Part shown: positions 41,295 through 50,737 of the stretch, piece after piece
Layout: each line of letters starts with the position of its first letter
Numbering within the stretch: position 1 is the first letter of the stretch
Notes under the pieces: model-generated
Database searches by the model: none
What the model was told of the DNA's origin: nothing
Seen by the model: only the letters and a program-made list of their open reading frames with translations
Source: Paraburkholderia sp. BL21I4N1
GTDB taxonomy: Bacteria; Pseudomonadota; Gammaproteobacteria; Burkholderiales; Burkholderiaceae
Assembly (NCBI RefSeq): GCF_002973525.1
Contig: NZ_PVEN01000022.1
Coordinates: 1 to 64,000, forward strand
Reading direction: 5' to 3'
Length of the DNA: 64,000 bases
Made by a program: the position numbers and the translations under genes

Positions 41295-43982
41295 ATGTCC
41301 AAAGCACTGATCATCGCCGAAAAGCCTTCCGTCGCGAACGACATCGCGAAGGCTTTGGGCGGCTTTACCAAGCATGACGAGTACTACGAAAGCGACGACT
41401 ACGTCCTTTCCTCGGCAGTCGGCCACCTGCTGGAAATCGCCGCACCCGAAGACTATGAAGTCAAACGCGGCAAGTGGAGTTTCGCCAATCTGCCCGTCAT
41501 TCCGCCGCATTTCGACCTCAATCCGATCGCCAAGAGCGAGTCGCGCCTGAAGGTGCTGACGAAGCTGCTCAAGCGCAAAGACGTCGACCGCCTGATTAAC
41601 GCATGTGACGCGGGGCGCGAGGGCGAGCTGATTTTCCGCCTGATCGCGCAGCACGCGAAAGCCAGGCAGCCGGTGCAGCGCCTGTGGCTGCAGTCCATGA
41701 CGGCCGGCTCGATCCGCGACGGCTTCGCCCGTCTGCGCAGCGACGAAGAAATGCAGCCGCTGGCCGACGCCGCGCGTTGCCGCTCGGAAGCCGACTGGCT
41801 GGTCGGTATCAACGGCACGCGGGCCATGACCGCGTTCAATAGCAAGGGCGGTGGCTTCTTCCTGACCACGGTCGGGCGGGTGCAGACGCCGACACTGTCG
41901 ATCGTGGTCGAGCGCGAAGAAAAGATTCGCCGCTTCGTGCCGCGCGACTATTGGGAAGTGAAGGCGGAGTTCGTCTGCGCGGCCGGTTTCTACGAAGGCC
42001 GCTGGTTCGATCCGAAATTCAAACGCGACGAGTTCGATCCGGAAAAACGCGACTCGCGTCTGTGGGCGCTGCCCGCGGCCGAAACGATCGTTGCGGCCTG
42101 CCGTGGCCAGATCGGCAAGGTTAGTGAAGAATCGAAGCCGTCCACGCAACTCTCGCCGGCGCTGTTCGATTTGACCAGTCTGCAGCGTGAGGCTAACGGC
42201 CGCTTCGGCTTCTCCGCAAAAAACACGCTGGGCCTCGCCCAGGCGCTGTACGAAAAGCACAAGGTCCTGACCTATCCCCGTACCGACGCGCGCGCGCTGC
42301 CGGAAGACTATATGGATACGGTCAAAGACACGCTCGGCATGCTCAAGGAGAGCAACAACTATCTGCCGTTCGCCAAGCAGGTGTTGGACAAGGGCTGGGT
42401 GAAGCCGAACAAGCGCATCTTCGACAACTCGAAGATCAGCGATCACTTCGCAATCATCCCGACGGCGCAGGCGCCGAAGAACCTGTCCGAGCCGGAACAG
42501 AAGCTTTACGACCTCGTCGTGAAGCGGTTCCTGTCGGTGTTCTTCCCGGCCGCCGAATACCGTGTGACCACGCGGATCACGGAAGTGGTCGGCCATCACT
42601 TCAAGACGGAAGGCAAGGTGCTGGTCGAGCCGGGCTGGTTGCAGGTCTACGGCCGCGAAATCGGCGGCGAAGACGCGAACCTCGTGCCGGTGCAGAAGGA
42701 CGAGAAGGTCAAGACCGACAAGATCGCTGCCCATCAACTGGTAACGAAGCCGCCCGCACGCTACAACGAAGCGACCTTGCTGTCGGCCATGGAAGGCGCG
42801 GGCAAGCTCGTCGAAGACGACGAACTGCGCGAAGCGATGGCGGCCAAGGGGCTCGGCACGCCGGCCACGCGCGCCGCGATCATCGAAGGCCTGCTCGGCG
42901 AAAAGTATCTGATCCGCGAAGGCCGCGATCTGATTCCGACCGCCAAGGCGTTCCAGTTGATGACGCTATTGCGCGGCCTCGGCGTGAAGGAACTGACCGC
43001 ACCGGAATTGACCGGCGAGTGGGAATACAAGCTCTCGCAAATGGAACGCGGCAACCTGCCGCGCGACGCGTTCATGCAGGAAATCGCCCGCATGACGCAA
43101 ACGATCGTCAAGCGCGCGAAGGAATACGATTCCGACACGATCCCCGGTGATTACGCGACGTTAGAGACGCCGTGTCCGAACTGCGGCGGTCAGGTGAAGG
43201 AAAACTACCGGCGTTTCGCCTGCTCGAAATGCGAGTTCTCGATTTCGAAGATTCCGGGCGGACGCCAGTTTGAAATTCCGGAAGTCGAAGAGCTGATGCA
43301 GAACAAGACGATCGGGCCGCTGTCGGGTTTCCGCAGCAAGATGGGCCGTCCCTTCTCGGCGATCCTGAAGCTGTCGCTCGACGACGAAATCAAGAATTAC
43401 AAGCTGGAGTTCGACTTCGGCCAGGATTCCGGCGGCGAAGATGGCGAACCGCCTGATTTCTCCGAACAGCAGTCGGTCGGCGCGTGTCCGAAATGCAAGG
43501 GCCGCGTGTTCGAACATGGCATGAGCTACGTCTGCGAGAACTCGGTCGCGAATCCGAAGACCTGCGACTTCCGTTCAGGTAAGGTGATCCTGCAGCAGGA
43601 AATCGCGCGTGAACAGATGGCGAAGCTGCTCGAAGAGGGCCGTACGGACCTGCTGACGAACTTCAAGTCGTCGCGCACCGGCCGTAACTTCAAGGCGTTC
43701 CTGGTCAAACAGAACGACGGCAAGATCGGCTTCGAGTTCGAAAAGAAGGAACCGTCCGCCAAGACCGCGGCGAAAACCGCGGCGGCGAAGTCGGCTGCCA
43801 AGGCGGCGCCGGATTCGGAGTCGGACGACGACGAAGGGTCCGTCGCGGTGAAAGCCGTCCCGGCTGCCAAGAAGGTCGCGGCGAAGAAAGCGCCGGCAGC
43901 CAGGAAGGCGGCCACCAAAACGGCTGCTGCGGCCAAGAAAGCGCCGGCGAAGAAAACCGTCGCGCGCAAAACCGGCTCCTGA
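41295..43982 (+). CDS. topB: DNA topoisomerase III (type IA)
   Basis: An 895-residue type IA topoisomerase that unlinks single-strand crossings during replication and recombination. The Toprim domain opens with KALIIAEKPSVANDIA and has the metal site in NACDAGREGELIFRL. The catalytic tyrosine is Y327 in LTYPRTDAR. Two C-terminal zinc-finger-like modules follow (CPNCGGQ...CSKC near 622 and CPKCKGR...C near 732). The last 60 residues are a Lys/Ala-rich tail likely to bind DNA. The sequence start and lack of topoisomerase I-type features fit TopB. It is probably a single-gene unit. Confidence 0.93.
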   Translation: MSKALIIAEKPSVANDIAKALGGFTKHDEYYESDDYVLSSAVGHLLEIAAPEDYEVKRGKWSFANLPVIPPHFDLNPIAKSESRLKVLTKLLKRKDVDRLINACDAGREGELIFRLIAQHAKARQPVQRLWLQSMTAGSIRDGFARLRSDEEMQPLADAARCRSEADWLVGINGTRAMTAFNSKGGGFFLTTVGRVQTPTLSIVVEREEKIRRFVPRDYWEVKAEFVCAAGFYEGRWFDPKFKRDEFDPEKRDSRLWALPAAETIVAACRGQIGKVSEESKPSTQLSPALFDLTSLQREANGRFGFSAKNTLGLAQALYEKHKVLTYPRTDARALPEDYMDTVKDTLGMLKESNNYLPFAKQVLDKGWVKPNKRIFDNSKISDHFAIIPTAQAPKNLSEPEQKLYDLVVKRFLSVFFPAAEYRVTTRITEVVGHHFKTEGKVLVEPGWLQVYGREIGGEDANLVPVQKDEKVKTDKIAAHQLVTKPPARYNEATLLSAMEGAGKLVEDDELREAMAAKGLGTPATRAAIIEGLLGEKYLIREGRDLIPTAKAFQLMTLLRGLGVKELTAPELTGEWEYKLSQMERGNLPRDAFMQEIARMTQTIVKRAKEYDSDTIPGDYATLETPCPNCGGQVKENYRRFACSKCEFSISKIPGGRQFEIPEVEELMQNKTIGPLSGFRSKMGRPFSAILKLSLDDEIKNYKLEFDFGQDSGGEDGEPPDFSEQQSVGACPKCKGRVFEHGMSYVCENSVANPKTCDFRSGKVILQQEIAREQMAKLLEEGRTDLLTNFKSSRTGRNFKAFLVKQNDGKIGFEFEKKEPSAKTAAKTAAAKSAAKAAPDSESDDDEGSVAVKAVPAAKKVAAKKAPAARKAATKTAAAAKKAPAKKTVARKTGS

Positions 43983-44068
43983 TCCGGGGCACTTAGGCTG
44001 GAGGCGGCGTTTGCTTCCAGCCGGCTTGCTTAAGCGGTTCGGATTCACCCGGTTTCCGACATGCCACA

Positions 44069-44105
44069 AAAAAATGCGCAGTCACTTAGGTGACTGCGCA
44101 TTTTT
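44069..44105 (+). terminator. Bidirectional terminator between topB and the LysR gene
   Basis: ATGCGCAGTCAC and GTGACTGCGCAT form a 12-bp stem with a four-base loop, flanked by As on the left and Ts on the right, so it can stop transcripts from both converging genes. Confidence 0.92.
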
Positions 44106-44173
44106 CTTTGTCCACCGGAACGCGACTACCGCGCGTCGCCCCCAGCCTCAGAGCCTGATCGATCCACCGACAC

Positions 44174-45277
44174 TTAAAGCGGCGACAAAACCGTCGGCCG
44201 CGTACGAGTGGTCGTTTTGGCTAAGGTCGTCGTTGGAATCGGCGACAACTCGCTGTCCAGCAGGCGAGACAGTGGCTCGGCGCCGTCGAACGCTTCCGGC
44301 GGCATGTGATCCGACGAATCCAACGCCGACGACGTGTCGGGCCGTCCAAGGCCGTCCTTGATCCACTGTTCGCCGAGCAGGCTGTTCGGCGTCTGGCTGA
44401 AATGCTCGACCAGATGATCGATAAACGTGCGGACCTTCGCCGGCAAGTGACGGCGGCTCGGATACGCAATGTTGATTTCGACCTGCGGCAAACGGTAATC
44501 GCCGAGCAAACGCACCAGTCGGCCACGCGTCATGTCACGGCCGATCAGATAGCTCGGCAGAATGGCAATGCCCATGCCGAGCAACGCGAACTGCCGCAGC
44601 ATTTCCGTGTTGTTCGCCACGATCACGTTCGACGGCCGCACCCGCACCTCGCCTTCCGGGCCGGTGAACACGCGCTCGTCGCCCCAATACTCGGACGGCA
44701 AGCTCAGGCACGGATGCTCCAGCAAATGCTCGGGACGCGTCGGCACGCCGTGCTTCTCGAGATAAGCCGGCGTGGCGCACACCGTCATGCACCCGGTGGT
44801 GAGACGTCGCGTAACGATGCTCGCGCTGCGCATTTGACGCGCGATCACCACGCCCACGTCGAAACCTTCTTCGACCAGATCGACCTGGCGATCGACCAGC
44901 GTGACGTCAGGAATGACTTTCGGGTAACGCTCTGCGTACGTCTGAAGTACGGGCGCGAGGTTGTGCAGCCCGAACACCACCGGCGCGACGATTCTCAGCG
45001 TACCGACGGGTTCGTGATTGCGCGCCACCACCATCTGCTCGACGTCTTCCAGTTCGTCGAGAATCTGGCGCGCGCGCTCGAGATAAACCTGACCGGATTC
45101 GGTCAGAGACAAGCTGCGGGTTGTGCGATTGAGCAGCCGCGTACCAAGACGGCCTTCGAGATCGGCAACGTGGCGGGTGGCAACTGCGTTGGAAATATCC
45201 ATCGCGCTCGCAGCGCGGGCAAAACTGCCGAGATCCGCCACTCTGACGAAAACTCGCATCGACTGCAAATGATCCAT
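44174..45277 (-). CDS. LysR-family transcriptional regulator with C-terminal extension
   Basis: A 367-residue regulator. The winged helix-turn-helix is at 1-60 (VADLGSFARAASAMDISNAVATRHVADLE is split across it), and the effector-binding domain follows to about 300. This belongs to the common CrgA/AaeR-like subgroup. Unlike most members (about 300 residues), it carries 60 or so extra C-terminal residues rich in Ser, Pro, Thr and Leu with no recognisable fold. No gene is divergent from it within 500 bases, so its targets are unknown. Confidence 0.85.
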   Translation of the reverse strand: MDHLQSMRVFVRVADLGSFARAASAMDISNAVATRHVADLEGRLGTRLLNRTTRSLSLTESGQVYLERARQILDELEDVEQMVVARNHEPVGTLRIVAPVVFGLHNLAPVLQTYAERYPKVIPDVTLVDRQVDLVEEGFDVGVVIARQMRSASIVTRRLTTGCMTVCATPAYLEKHGVPTRPEHLLEHPCLSLPSEYWGDERVFTGPEGEVRVRPSNVIVANNTEMLRQFALLGMGIAILPSYLIGRDMTRGRLVRLLGDYRLPQVEINIAYPSRRHLPAKVRTFIDHLVEHFSQTPNSLLGEQWIKDGLGRPDTSSALDSSDHMPPEAFDGAEPLSRLLDSELSPIPTTTLAKTTTRTRPTVLSPL

Positions 45278-45573
45278 AAGACAACTCCTGCCGTGTTACA
45301 GCTTCCTGACAATCGGTGAAAACCAGTGAAGCGAACTTGGAATTCTCCTACGACTCGCGAAATCGTGCAGAAGTTGCCCGCGAAAGCGGAAATATTGTCG
45401 ATTTCTGTGCGACTGTGCTCACCAATGTAGGGCGTGAACACTCATTATTCCGAGAAAAGAAACAATCTGCTGCGCTGCAGCTTGCACTGTCTTTTTTGTT
45501 CGAACAGACGTAATGATCGTCCCGGCGTTGCGGGATCGGGAAAAATCGCAGTGTGAGCGGGTGTTAGGCAAAG
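45278..45573. other. Gene-free stretch between the LysR gene and pckG
   Basis: About 300 bases, visibly more AT-rich than the surroundings. The LysR promoter must be here. A 65-codon open frame at 45316-45513 has no clear ribosome site and no recognisable features, so I do not call it. Confidence 0.4.
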
Positions 45574-45597
45574 AAAAACCGCCCGAAGGCGGCTTTC
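45574..45597 (-). terminator. Terminator of pckG
   Basis: On the minus strand GCCGCC, a TTCG tetraloop and GGCGG are followed by five Ts, about 25 bases after the pckG stop. Confidence 0.87.
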
Positions 45598-45621
45598 TGC
45601 GCGAAGTGAATACTCACGTGG

Positions 45622-47481
45622 TCAGGCAATGAGCTTTTGCTCAAGCGAGCGTTTAGCTTGAGTCAGGGCGGCCGGCAGGCCTTGCTGCAGCGTGTCAAAG
45701 AGCTCGGCGTGCAGCGCGAGTTCATCGCGCCATGCTGCGTCGTCCACGGAAATCACCTGCTCGAACTGCGCGCGGCTGAAGTTCAGCCCGCTCCAGTCGA
45801 TGTCGTCATAGTGCGGCGAGACGCCGAACGCGTGTTCTTCGCCCTCAGCAGCGGTGCCTTCGATGCGGCCGACCATCCACCCCAGCACGCGCATATTCTC
45901 GCCGAACCCCGGCCAGACGAATTTGCCGTCCGCGCCCTTGCGGAACCAGTTGACGCAGAAAATTTTCGGCAACTTCGCGTTCAGTTGCGCGAGGCGCTCG
46001 CCGGTTTTTAGCCAGTGACTAAAGTAGTCGCTCATGTTGTAGCCGCAGAACGGCAGCATCGCGAACGGGTCGCGGCGCACCACGCCCTGCTGGCCGGCGG
46101 CTGCAGCGGTCGTTTCGGAACCCATGGTCGCGGCCATGTAGACGCCCTCGACCCAGTTGCGCGCTTCGGTGACGAGCGGCACGGTCGTGGAACGGCGGCC
46201 GCCGAAAATAAACGCGTCGAGTGCGACGCCCGCCGGGTTTTCCCAGTCGGCGTCGATCGACGGGCATTGCGCGGCCGGCGCCGTGAAACGCGCGTTCGGA
46301 TGCGCCGCCTTGCGGCCGTTCTCCCTTGCGGAGGCCGGCGTCCAGTCCTTGCCCTGCCAGTCGATCAGGTGTGCGGGCGCTTCGTCCGTCATCCCTTCCC
46401 ACCAGACGTCGCCGTCGTCGGTCAGCGCCACGTTCGTAAAGATCACGTTCTCTTTCAACGTGGCCATGGCGTTGAAGTTGGTTTTTTCGCTCGTGCCCGG
46501 CGCGACGCCGAAGTAGCCGGCTTCCGGATTGATCGCGTAGAGGCGGCCGTCCTTGCCCGGCTTGATCCACGCGATGTCGTCGCCGATCGTGGAGATTTTC
46601 CAGCCGTTCAGGCCTTCGGGCGGGATCAGCATCGCGAAGTTGGTCTTGCCGCACGCTGACGGAAACGCCGCCGCCACGTGATGCTTGCGTCCTTGCGGCG
46701 ACGTGACGCCGAGAATCAGCATGTGTTCGGCGAGCCAGCCTTCGGCGCGGCCCATGGTCGACGCGATGCGCAGCGCGAAGCACTTCTTGCCGAGCAGTGC
46801 GTTACCGCCGTAGCCCGAGCCGTAGCTCCAGATTTCGCGCGACTCGGGAAAATGGACGATGTATTTGGTGTCGTTACACGGCCACGGCACATCTTTCGCA
46901 CCGGCCGCCAACGGCGCGCCGACCGAATGCACGCACGGCACGAACTCGCCGTCTTCGCCGAGCACGTCGTACACCTGGCGGCCCATGCGCGTCATGATCC
47001 GCATGTTCGTCACCACGTACGGGCTGTCGCTCAGCTCAACGCCGATGTGCGCGATCGGCGAACCTAGCGGGCCCATCGAGAACGGCACCACGTACATCGT
47101 GCGGCCGCGCATCGCGCCGTCGAACAGACCGTCGAGCGTGGAGCGCATTTGCGCCGGGGCGATCCAGTTATTGGTCGGCCCTGCGTCTTCGCGACGGGGC
47201 GAGCAGATAAAGGTGCGATCTTCGACACGCGCCACATCGGACGGATCGGACCAGGCGAGGTAGGAATTGGGACGTTTCGCGGGATTGAGTTTTCTCAGGG
47301 TGCCCGCTTCGACCATTTGCGCGCACAGGCGGTCGTATTCCTCCTGCGAGCCGTCGCACCAGACGATCCGGTCAGGCTTGGTCAGCGCGGCGACGCGCTG
47401 GACCCAGTCGAGCAGCTTTCGGTGTTTGACCCACGCGGGCGCCTCGATTACGGGCTGTCCTTCGAATGAGGGATGGTTCAT
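45622..47481 (-). CDS. pckG: Phosphoenolpyruvate carboxykinase (GTP)
   Basis: A 619-residue enzyme that converts oxaloacetate and GTP to phosphoenolpyruvate, the entry step of gluconeogenesis. The GTP-type signature FPSACGKTNFAML holds the kinase-1a loop with the reactive Cys, and IGDDIAWIKPG and the FGVAPGTS region follow. The length is right for the GTP-dependent class, not the ATP-dependent one (about 530). I chose the ATG at 47481 (MNHPSFEGQP). A strong terminator follows, so it is a single-gene unit. Confidence 0.97.
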   Translation of the reverse strand: MNHPSFEGQPVIEAPAWVKHRKLLDWVQRVAALTKPDRIVWCDGSQEEYDRLCAQMVEAGTLRKLNPAKRPNSYLAWSDPSDVARVEDRTFICSPRREDAGPTNNWIAPAQMRSTLDGLFDGAMRGRTMYVVPFSMGPLGSPIAHIGVELSDSPYVVTNMRIMTRMGRQVYDVLGEDGEFVPCVHSVGAPLAAGAKDVPWPCNDTKYIVHFPESREIWSYGSGYGGNALLGKKCFALRIASTMGRAEGWLAEHMLILGVTSPQGRKHHVAAAFPSACGKTNFAMLIPPEGLNGWKISTIGDDIAWIKPGKDGRLYAINPEAGYFGVAPGTSEKTNFNAMATLKENVIFTNVALTDDGDVWWEGMTDEAPAHLIDWQGKDWTPASARENGRKAAHPNARFTAPAAQCPSIDADWENPAGVALDAFIFGGRRSTTVPLVTEARNWVEGVYMAATMGSETTAAAAGQQGVVRRDPFAMLPFCGYNMSDYFSHWLKTGERLAQLNAKLPKIFCVNWFRKGADGKFVWPGFGENMRVLGWMVGRIEGTAAEGEEHAFGVSPHYDDIDWSGLNFSRAQFEQVISVDDAAWRDELALHAELFDTLQQGLPAALTQAKRSLEQKLIA

Positions 47482-47862
47482 CGACTTGTCTCCGTTTTGA
47501 AATCGAATAGAAAAACGGTACAAGCCCAAGGGGACGCTGCATGCGAGAGGCGTTCAATTCCTTGCGCCGGGAGACTGCTATCAGCCGACGCGCAATTGTG
47601 CAGGTCATCATGGGCCACACAGCCTGCTGAGCAGAGACGTCCGCCGGCGGTCGTCTGCAACCGTCTGTAAAGCGGCTTGCCTCAACACGCAACAAACTGT
47701 TAAAAACGATGTCAATCGACCTTTCCGTGGCGCAGCCGTTCTATGCGGCAGCTTCTACGGTAAGGCATCCAGCCAGTCCGGCATGTGACCTAGGTCACAT
47801 GGTGGGACAGTCAGCATAACACTCCGTTCCGCACCGTCATGGTGCGCCGCAAGACACATACC
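47482..47862. other. Divergent intergenic region pckG / hydroxyacid dehydrogenase
   Basis: A 381-base gap with promoters for both flanking genes expected. The one clear element is the palindrome at 47783-47800. A small CGCACC/GGTGCG hairpin at 47830-47846 lies just before the ribosome site of the dehydrogenase gene. No gene is credible here. Confidence 0.5.
47783..47800. promoter_or_regulatory. Perfect CRP-type palindromic operator
   Basis: ATGTGACCTAGGTCACAT is an 18-base perfect palindrome and contains TGTGA-N6-TCACA, the CRP/FNR-family consensus. It lies 63 bases before the start of the D-2-hydroxyacid dehydrogenase gene and about 300 bases from the pckG start. A GntR-type or other regulator with a similar site is also possible. 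Confidence 0.65.
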
Positions 47863-48876
47863 ATGAAGATTGCCATCCTCGACGATTACCAGGACGCCGT
47901 TCGTAAGCTCGACTGCTTTCAATTGCTGGCCGACCATGAGGTCAAAGTTTTTAACAATACCGTCCGCGGTCTCGGCCAGCTGGCAAGCCGTCTTTCCGAA
48001 GTCGACGCACTGGTCCTGATTCGCGAACGTACTCGCATCAACTCGCAACTCCTCGACAAACTGCCGCGTTTGCGCATGATCAGCCAGACCGGCAAGGTCT
48101 CCAGCCACATCGATCTGGCCGCCTGTACCGAGCGCGGCATTGCCGTGCTCGAAGGCAGCGGTTCGCCGATCGCGCCGGCCGAGCTGACGTGGGCTCTCAT
48201 CATGGCGGCCCAGCGGCGCATTCCGCAATACGTGGCAAACCTTAAGCAAGGGGCCTGGCAGCAGTCGGGATTGAAGACGTCCGCGCTGCCGCCGAACTTC
48301 GGTTTGGGGCAGGTTCTGCGTGGTCAGACGCTGGGGATTTGGGGCTACGGCAAGATTGGGCGGTTACTCGCCGGGTACGGCAAGGCGTTCGGCATGAACG
48401 TGCTGATCTGGGGCCGCGAGCATTCGCGCGAAGCCGCGCGCGCCGACGGCTACGGCGTTGCCGAAAGCCGCGAAGCGTTGTTCGAGCAAAGCGATGTGCT
48501 GTCCTTACACCTGCGTTTGCACGACGACACGCGCGGCATCGTCAAGCAGGAAGACCTGATGCGGATGAAGCCGACCGCCTTGCTCGTGAATACGAGTCGC
48601 GCCGAATTGCTGGATGAAAACGCGCTGGTGAACGCGCTGTCGCATAACCGTCCGGGCATGGTCGCGATCGATGTGTATGAAAGCGAGCCGATCCTGCAGG
48701 GCTACAGCCTGCTGCGCATGGAGAACGTGATCTGCACGCCGCACATTGGCTACGTGGAGCGCGAGAGCTACGAGCTTTATTTCACCGCGGCGTTCCAGAA
48801 CATTCTGGCGTTCGATGCCGGCGATACCGCCAGCGTCGCGAATCCGGAAGCGTTGCAGGGCGGGCGTCGGCGGTAA
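47863..48876 (+). CDS. D-2-hydroxyacid dehydrogenase family protein
   Basis: A 337-residue NAD(P)-dependent oxidoreductase. The Rossmann fingerprint is LGIWGYGKIG near 152. The catalytic set is Arg in NTSRAELLD, Glu in YESEPI and His in CTPHIGYVERESYE. It may reduce 2-keto acids or act like a phosphoglycerate dehydrogenase homologue, and the substrate is not evident. The start at 47863 (MKIAILDDYQDAV) is preferred over a codon eight residues upstream. A CRP-type palindrome lies just upstream. Confidence 0.88.
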   Translation: MKIAILDDYQDAVRKLDCFQLLADHEVKVFNNTVRGLGQLASRLSEVDALVLIRERTRINSQLLDKLPRLRMISQTGKVSSHIDLAACTERGIAVLEGSGSPIAPAELTWALIMAAQRRIPQYVANLKQGAWQQSGLKTSALPPNFGLGQVLRGQTLGIWGYGKIGRLLAGYGKAFGMNVLIWGREHSREAARADGYGVAESREALFEQSDVLSLHLRLHDDTRGIVKQEDLMRMKPTALLVNTSRAELLDENALVNALSHNRPGMVAIDVYESEPILQGYSLLRMENVICTPHIGYVERESYELYFTAAFQNILAFDAGDTASVANPEALQGGRRR

Positions 48877-48928
48877 GTCGAGCGCGGGCGCAGGGCCGCG
48901 CCGCTAAGCCGGGTCCGCACGCAACCTT

Positions 48929-49804
48929 TCAGCGCGCTGCGTGCGTGCCGGTCTCCAGCAAGGCGGGCATGCGTTCGAGGAACGTCTCGCCGTCGCCACG
49001 GCCGAGGTTGTACGCGTGCACCATCTGCGAAGGGCTCGTGTAATCCCAACTCGAAATCGGCACCTTGCGTGACGGCTGCACATAGATCCGTTGCTGCACG
49101 CCATGCGGCACCACGAACATCTGCGGACGCGGGTAAAGACGCGTGACCATGACCAGCACGTTGCCGGGTGCATCGGCGTCGAGCGCGCCGACCGGCACGT
49201 TGTCGACCATGCCGCCATCCAGCACCGGACGCCCGTTGCGCCGCAAAACCGGCGTGAACGGCGGCGTACTCGACGACTGCAGGATCAGATCCGCGAGATC
49301 CTCGACGCTCGCGCAGTCTTGCGCGCGCACGAATTCCGGATGAAACCCGAGCGTCTGACCCAGCGTGGGATGCAGCGTTTTGCGGACGTATTTCTCGATG
49401 TTGTACGCGATCAGTCCCGCGGCGACCGCACTGCGCGCGCCGAGCCAGCGCGGCAGATGTGACACGCCGATGCGAATTTCCGGCGCCCCGGCGAGCGTCG
49501 AGAATTTCTCGCCGTAAATGTCCAGCAGCGCCTGCCGGTAAATGCGGTAGTGCGGGAACACCGACTCCCCGCGCAGCAGATTGCCCCAGTAGGCGTTGCG
49601 CGTGTTGTGGCGGAGCGCGTCTTCGTAGTAGCGCATCACCCAGTCGGAATCGCGCGTGTAGAGCATGCACGCGGTGGCGGCGCCGGCCGAAATGCCGGCA
49701 ATGACGCGCGGCCGGATCTGCAGTTCTGGCTGCACTACGTCCCAGAAGCCCGCCTGCCACCAGCAGCGGTTGCCGCCGCCCGCGAATACGACCTGATCGA
49801 ACAT
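48929..49804 (-). CDS. Patatin-like phospholipase
   Basis: A 291-residue patatin-fold hydrolase without a signal peptide. The oxyanion motif AGGGNRCWWQAG (8-19) is unusual in its NRCWW ending. The nucleophile is S39 in GISAG, and the catalytic Asp is D196 in LDGGMVDN. It likely hydrolyses membrane lipids or acyl esters in the cytoplasm. It starts about 50 bases after the thioesterase gene on the same strand, so the two may form a lipid-related operon. Confidence 0.87.
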   Translation of the reverse strand: MFDQVVFAGGGNRCWWQAGFWDVVQPELQIRPRVIAGISAGAATACMLYTRDSDWVMRYYEDALRHNTRNAYWGNLLRGESVFPHYRIYRQALLDIYGEKFSTLAGAPEIRIGVSHLPRWLGARSAVAAGLIAYNIEKYVRKTLHPTLGQTLGFHPEFVRAQDCASVEDLADLILQSSSTPPFTPVLRRNGRPVLDGGMVDNVPVGALDADAPGNVLVMVTRLYPRPQMFVVPHGVQQRIYVQPSRKVPISSWDYTSPSQMVHAYNLGRGDGETFLERMPALLETGTHAAR

Positions 49805-49853
49805 CCTGCGTTTTCCTTTTTGTTTTGATTCTGGTGCGGCCCGCGCCGCCGTG

Positions 49854-50258
49854 CTAGTCGAGCAGCGCGTAGGTGGTGGTGGCGTGGACCGCCATGTTGC
49901 CGGACTCGTCGAACAATTCGACTTCGCCGAACACCAGATTGCGGCCCATGCGCAGCACGCGCGCGGTGATCAGCACGTCGCCCTTGCGAACCGCGCGCAT
50001 GAAATTGATGTTGAGCGAGACGGTGCTCATCGGCTTGAAGCCGCCGAGCGCGGCGGAAATGGCGACGATCATCGCCGTGTCGGCCGCCGCCATGAAGACC
50101 TGGCCGCAAATCACGCCGCCCGAATGACGCAGGCCGCCGGAAAACGGCAGACGCAGCGTCGCGCTTTCGTCGTCGACTTTGACGGGCGTCAGCGTGAGCG
50201 CACGGACCCAAGGAGCGAGGATGCGGTCGAGCAGCTCGATAATCTCTTTGTCATCCAT
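49854..50258 (-). CDS. PaaI-type hotdog-fold thioesterase
   Basis: A 134-residue protein with the hotdog fold, beginning MDDKEIIELLDR. The active-site-like region SGGLRHSGGVICGQVFMAAADTAM and the later TVSLNINFMRAVRKGD strand match the PaaI/4HBT2 family that hydrolyses acyl-CoA thioesters. It lies upstream of the patatin gene on the same strand. The acyl substrate is unknown. Confidence 0.85.
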   Translation of the reverse strand: MDDKEIIELLDRILAPWVRALTLTPVKVDDESATLRLPFSGGLRHSGGVICGQVFMAAADTAMIVAISAALGGFKPMSTVSLNINFMRAVRKGDVLITARVLRMGRNLVFGEVELFDESGNMAVHATTTYALLD

Positions 50259-50418
50259 GGCAATCCTCGGTGGAAAGCCGCGCGACGCGTCGTGCGGCAA
50301 GGGTTCGCGACATAATACCGGGACGGGAAAGGCCGCGTGTTTTTGATGGCCGCGCGGCGAGCGAGGGATGCCTCGAACCCGCCGAGGTGGATATTTTTAA
50401 GAAATCTGCTAAAGAGGG

Positions 50419-50447
50419 TTGGCAAGTTCGCGAAATTACTGCATAAT
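50419..50447 (+). promoter_or_regulatory. Sigma-70-type promoter for tRNA-Lys
   Basis: TTGGCA (50419-50424), a 17-base spacer and CATAAT (50442-50447) end 13 bases before the tRNA. Confidence 0.75.
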
Positions 50448-50460
50448 TTCGCTTCTGTTG

Positions 50461-50536
50461 GGGGCGTTAGCTCAGCTGGTAGAGCAGCGGACTCTTAATC
50501 CGTAGGTCGACAGTTCGAATCTGTCACGCCCCACCA
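50461..50536 (+). tRNA. tRNA-Lys (anticodon CTT)
   Basis: A 76-base tRNA with the CCA encoded. The acceptor stem GGGGCGT pairs fully with ACGCCCC. The anticodon loop CTCTTAA gives anticodon CTT, decoding AAG. The D-arm and the T-loop TTCGAAT are canonical. A promoter and a terminator flank it closely, so it is a stand-alone tRNA gene. Confidence 0.97.
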
Positions 50537-50546
50537 AAGATTCAAA

Positions 50547-50582
50547 GCAAAAAGCCCGGTCCTTGTGATCGGGCTTTTTGCT
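50547..50582 (+). terminator. Terminator after tRNA-Lys
   Basis: GCAAAAAGCCCG and CGGGCTTTTTGC form a 12-bp stem with an 11-base loop and a T-run in the right arm. Confidence 0.92.
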
Positions 50583-50737
50583 TTGCGGTGTGCGGTTTCA
50601 GCAGGCAGTTGCCCCAAGCCGGAGCCTAACGAAATCTCTCGCATTTCCGCACAGCAATTTCCTTCAATACACCCCACCCCACCGCCCGCTACCGTTGAGC
50701 GTCGCCAATCCGGCGCACTCCTGTTTTGAGGCATCAG

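Noticed and set aside
45316..45513. Small 65-codon frame in the AT-rich gap between the LysR gene and pckG
   Set aside because: No ribosome site, no recognisable similarity, and an AT-rich promoter region explains the composition.
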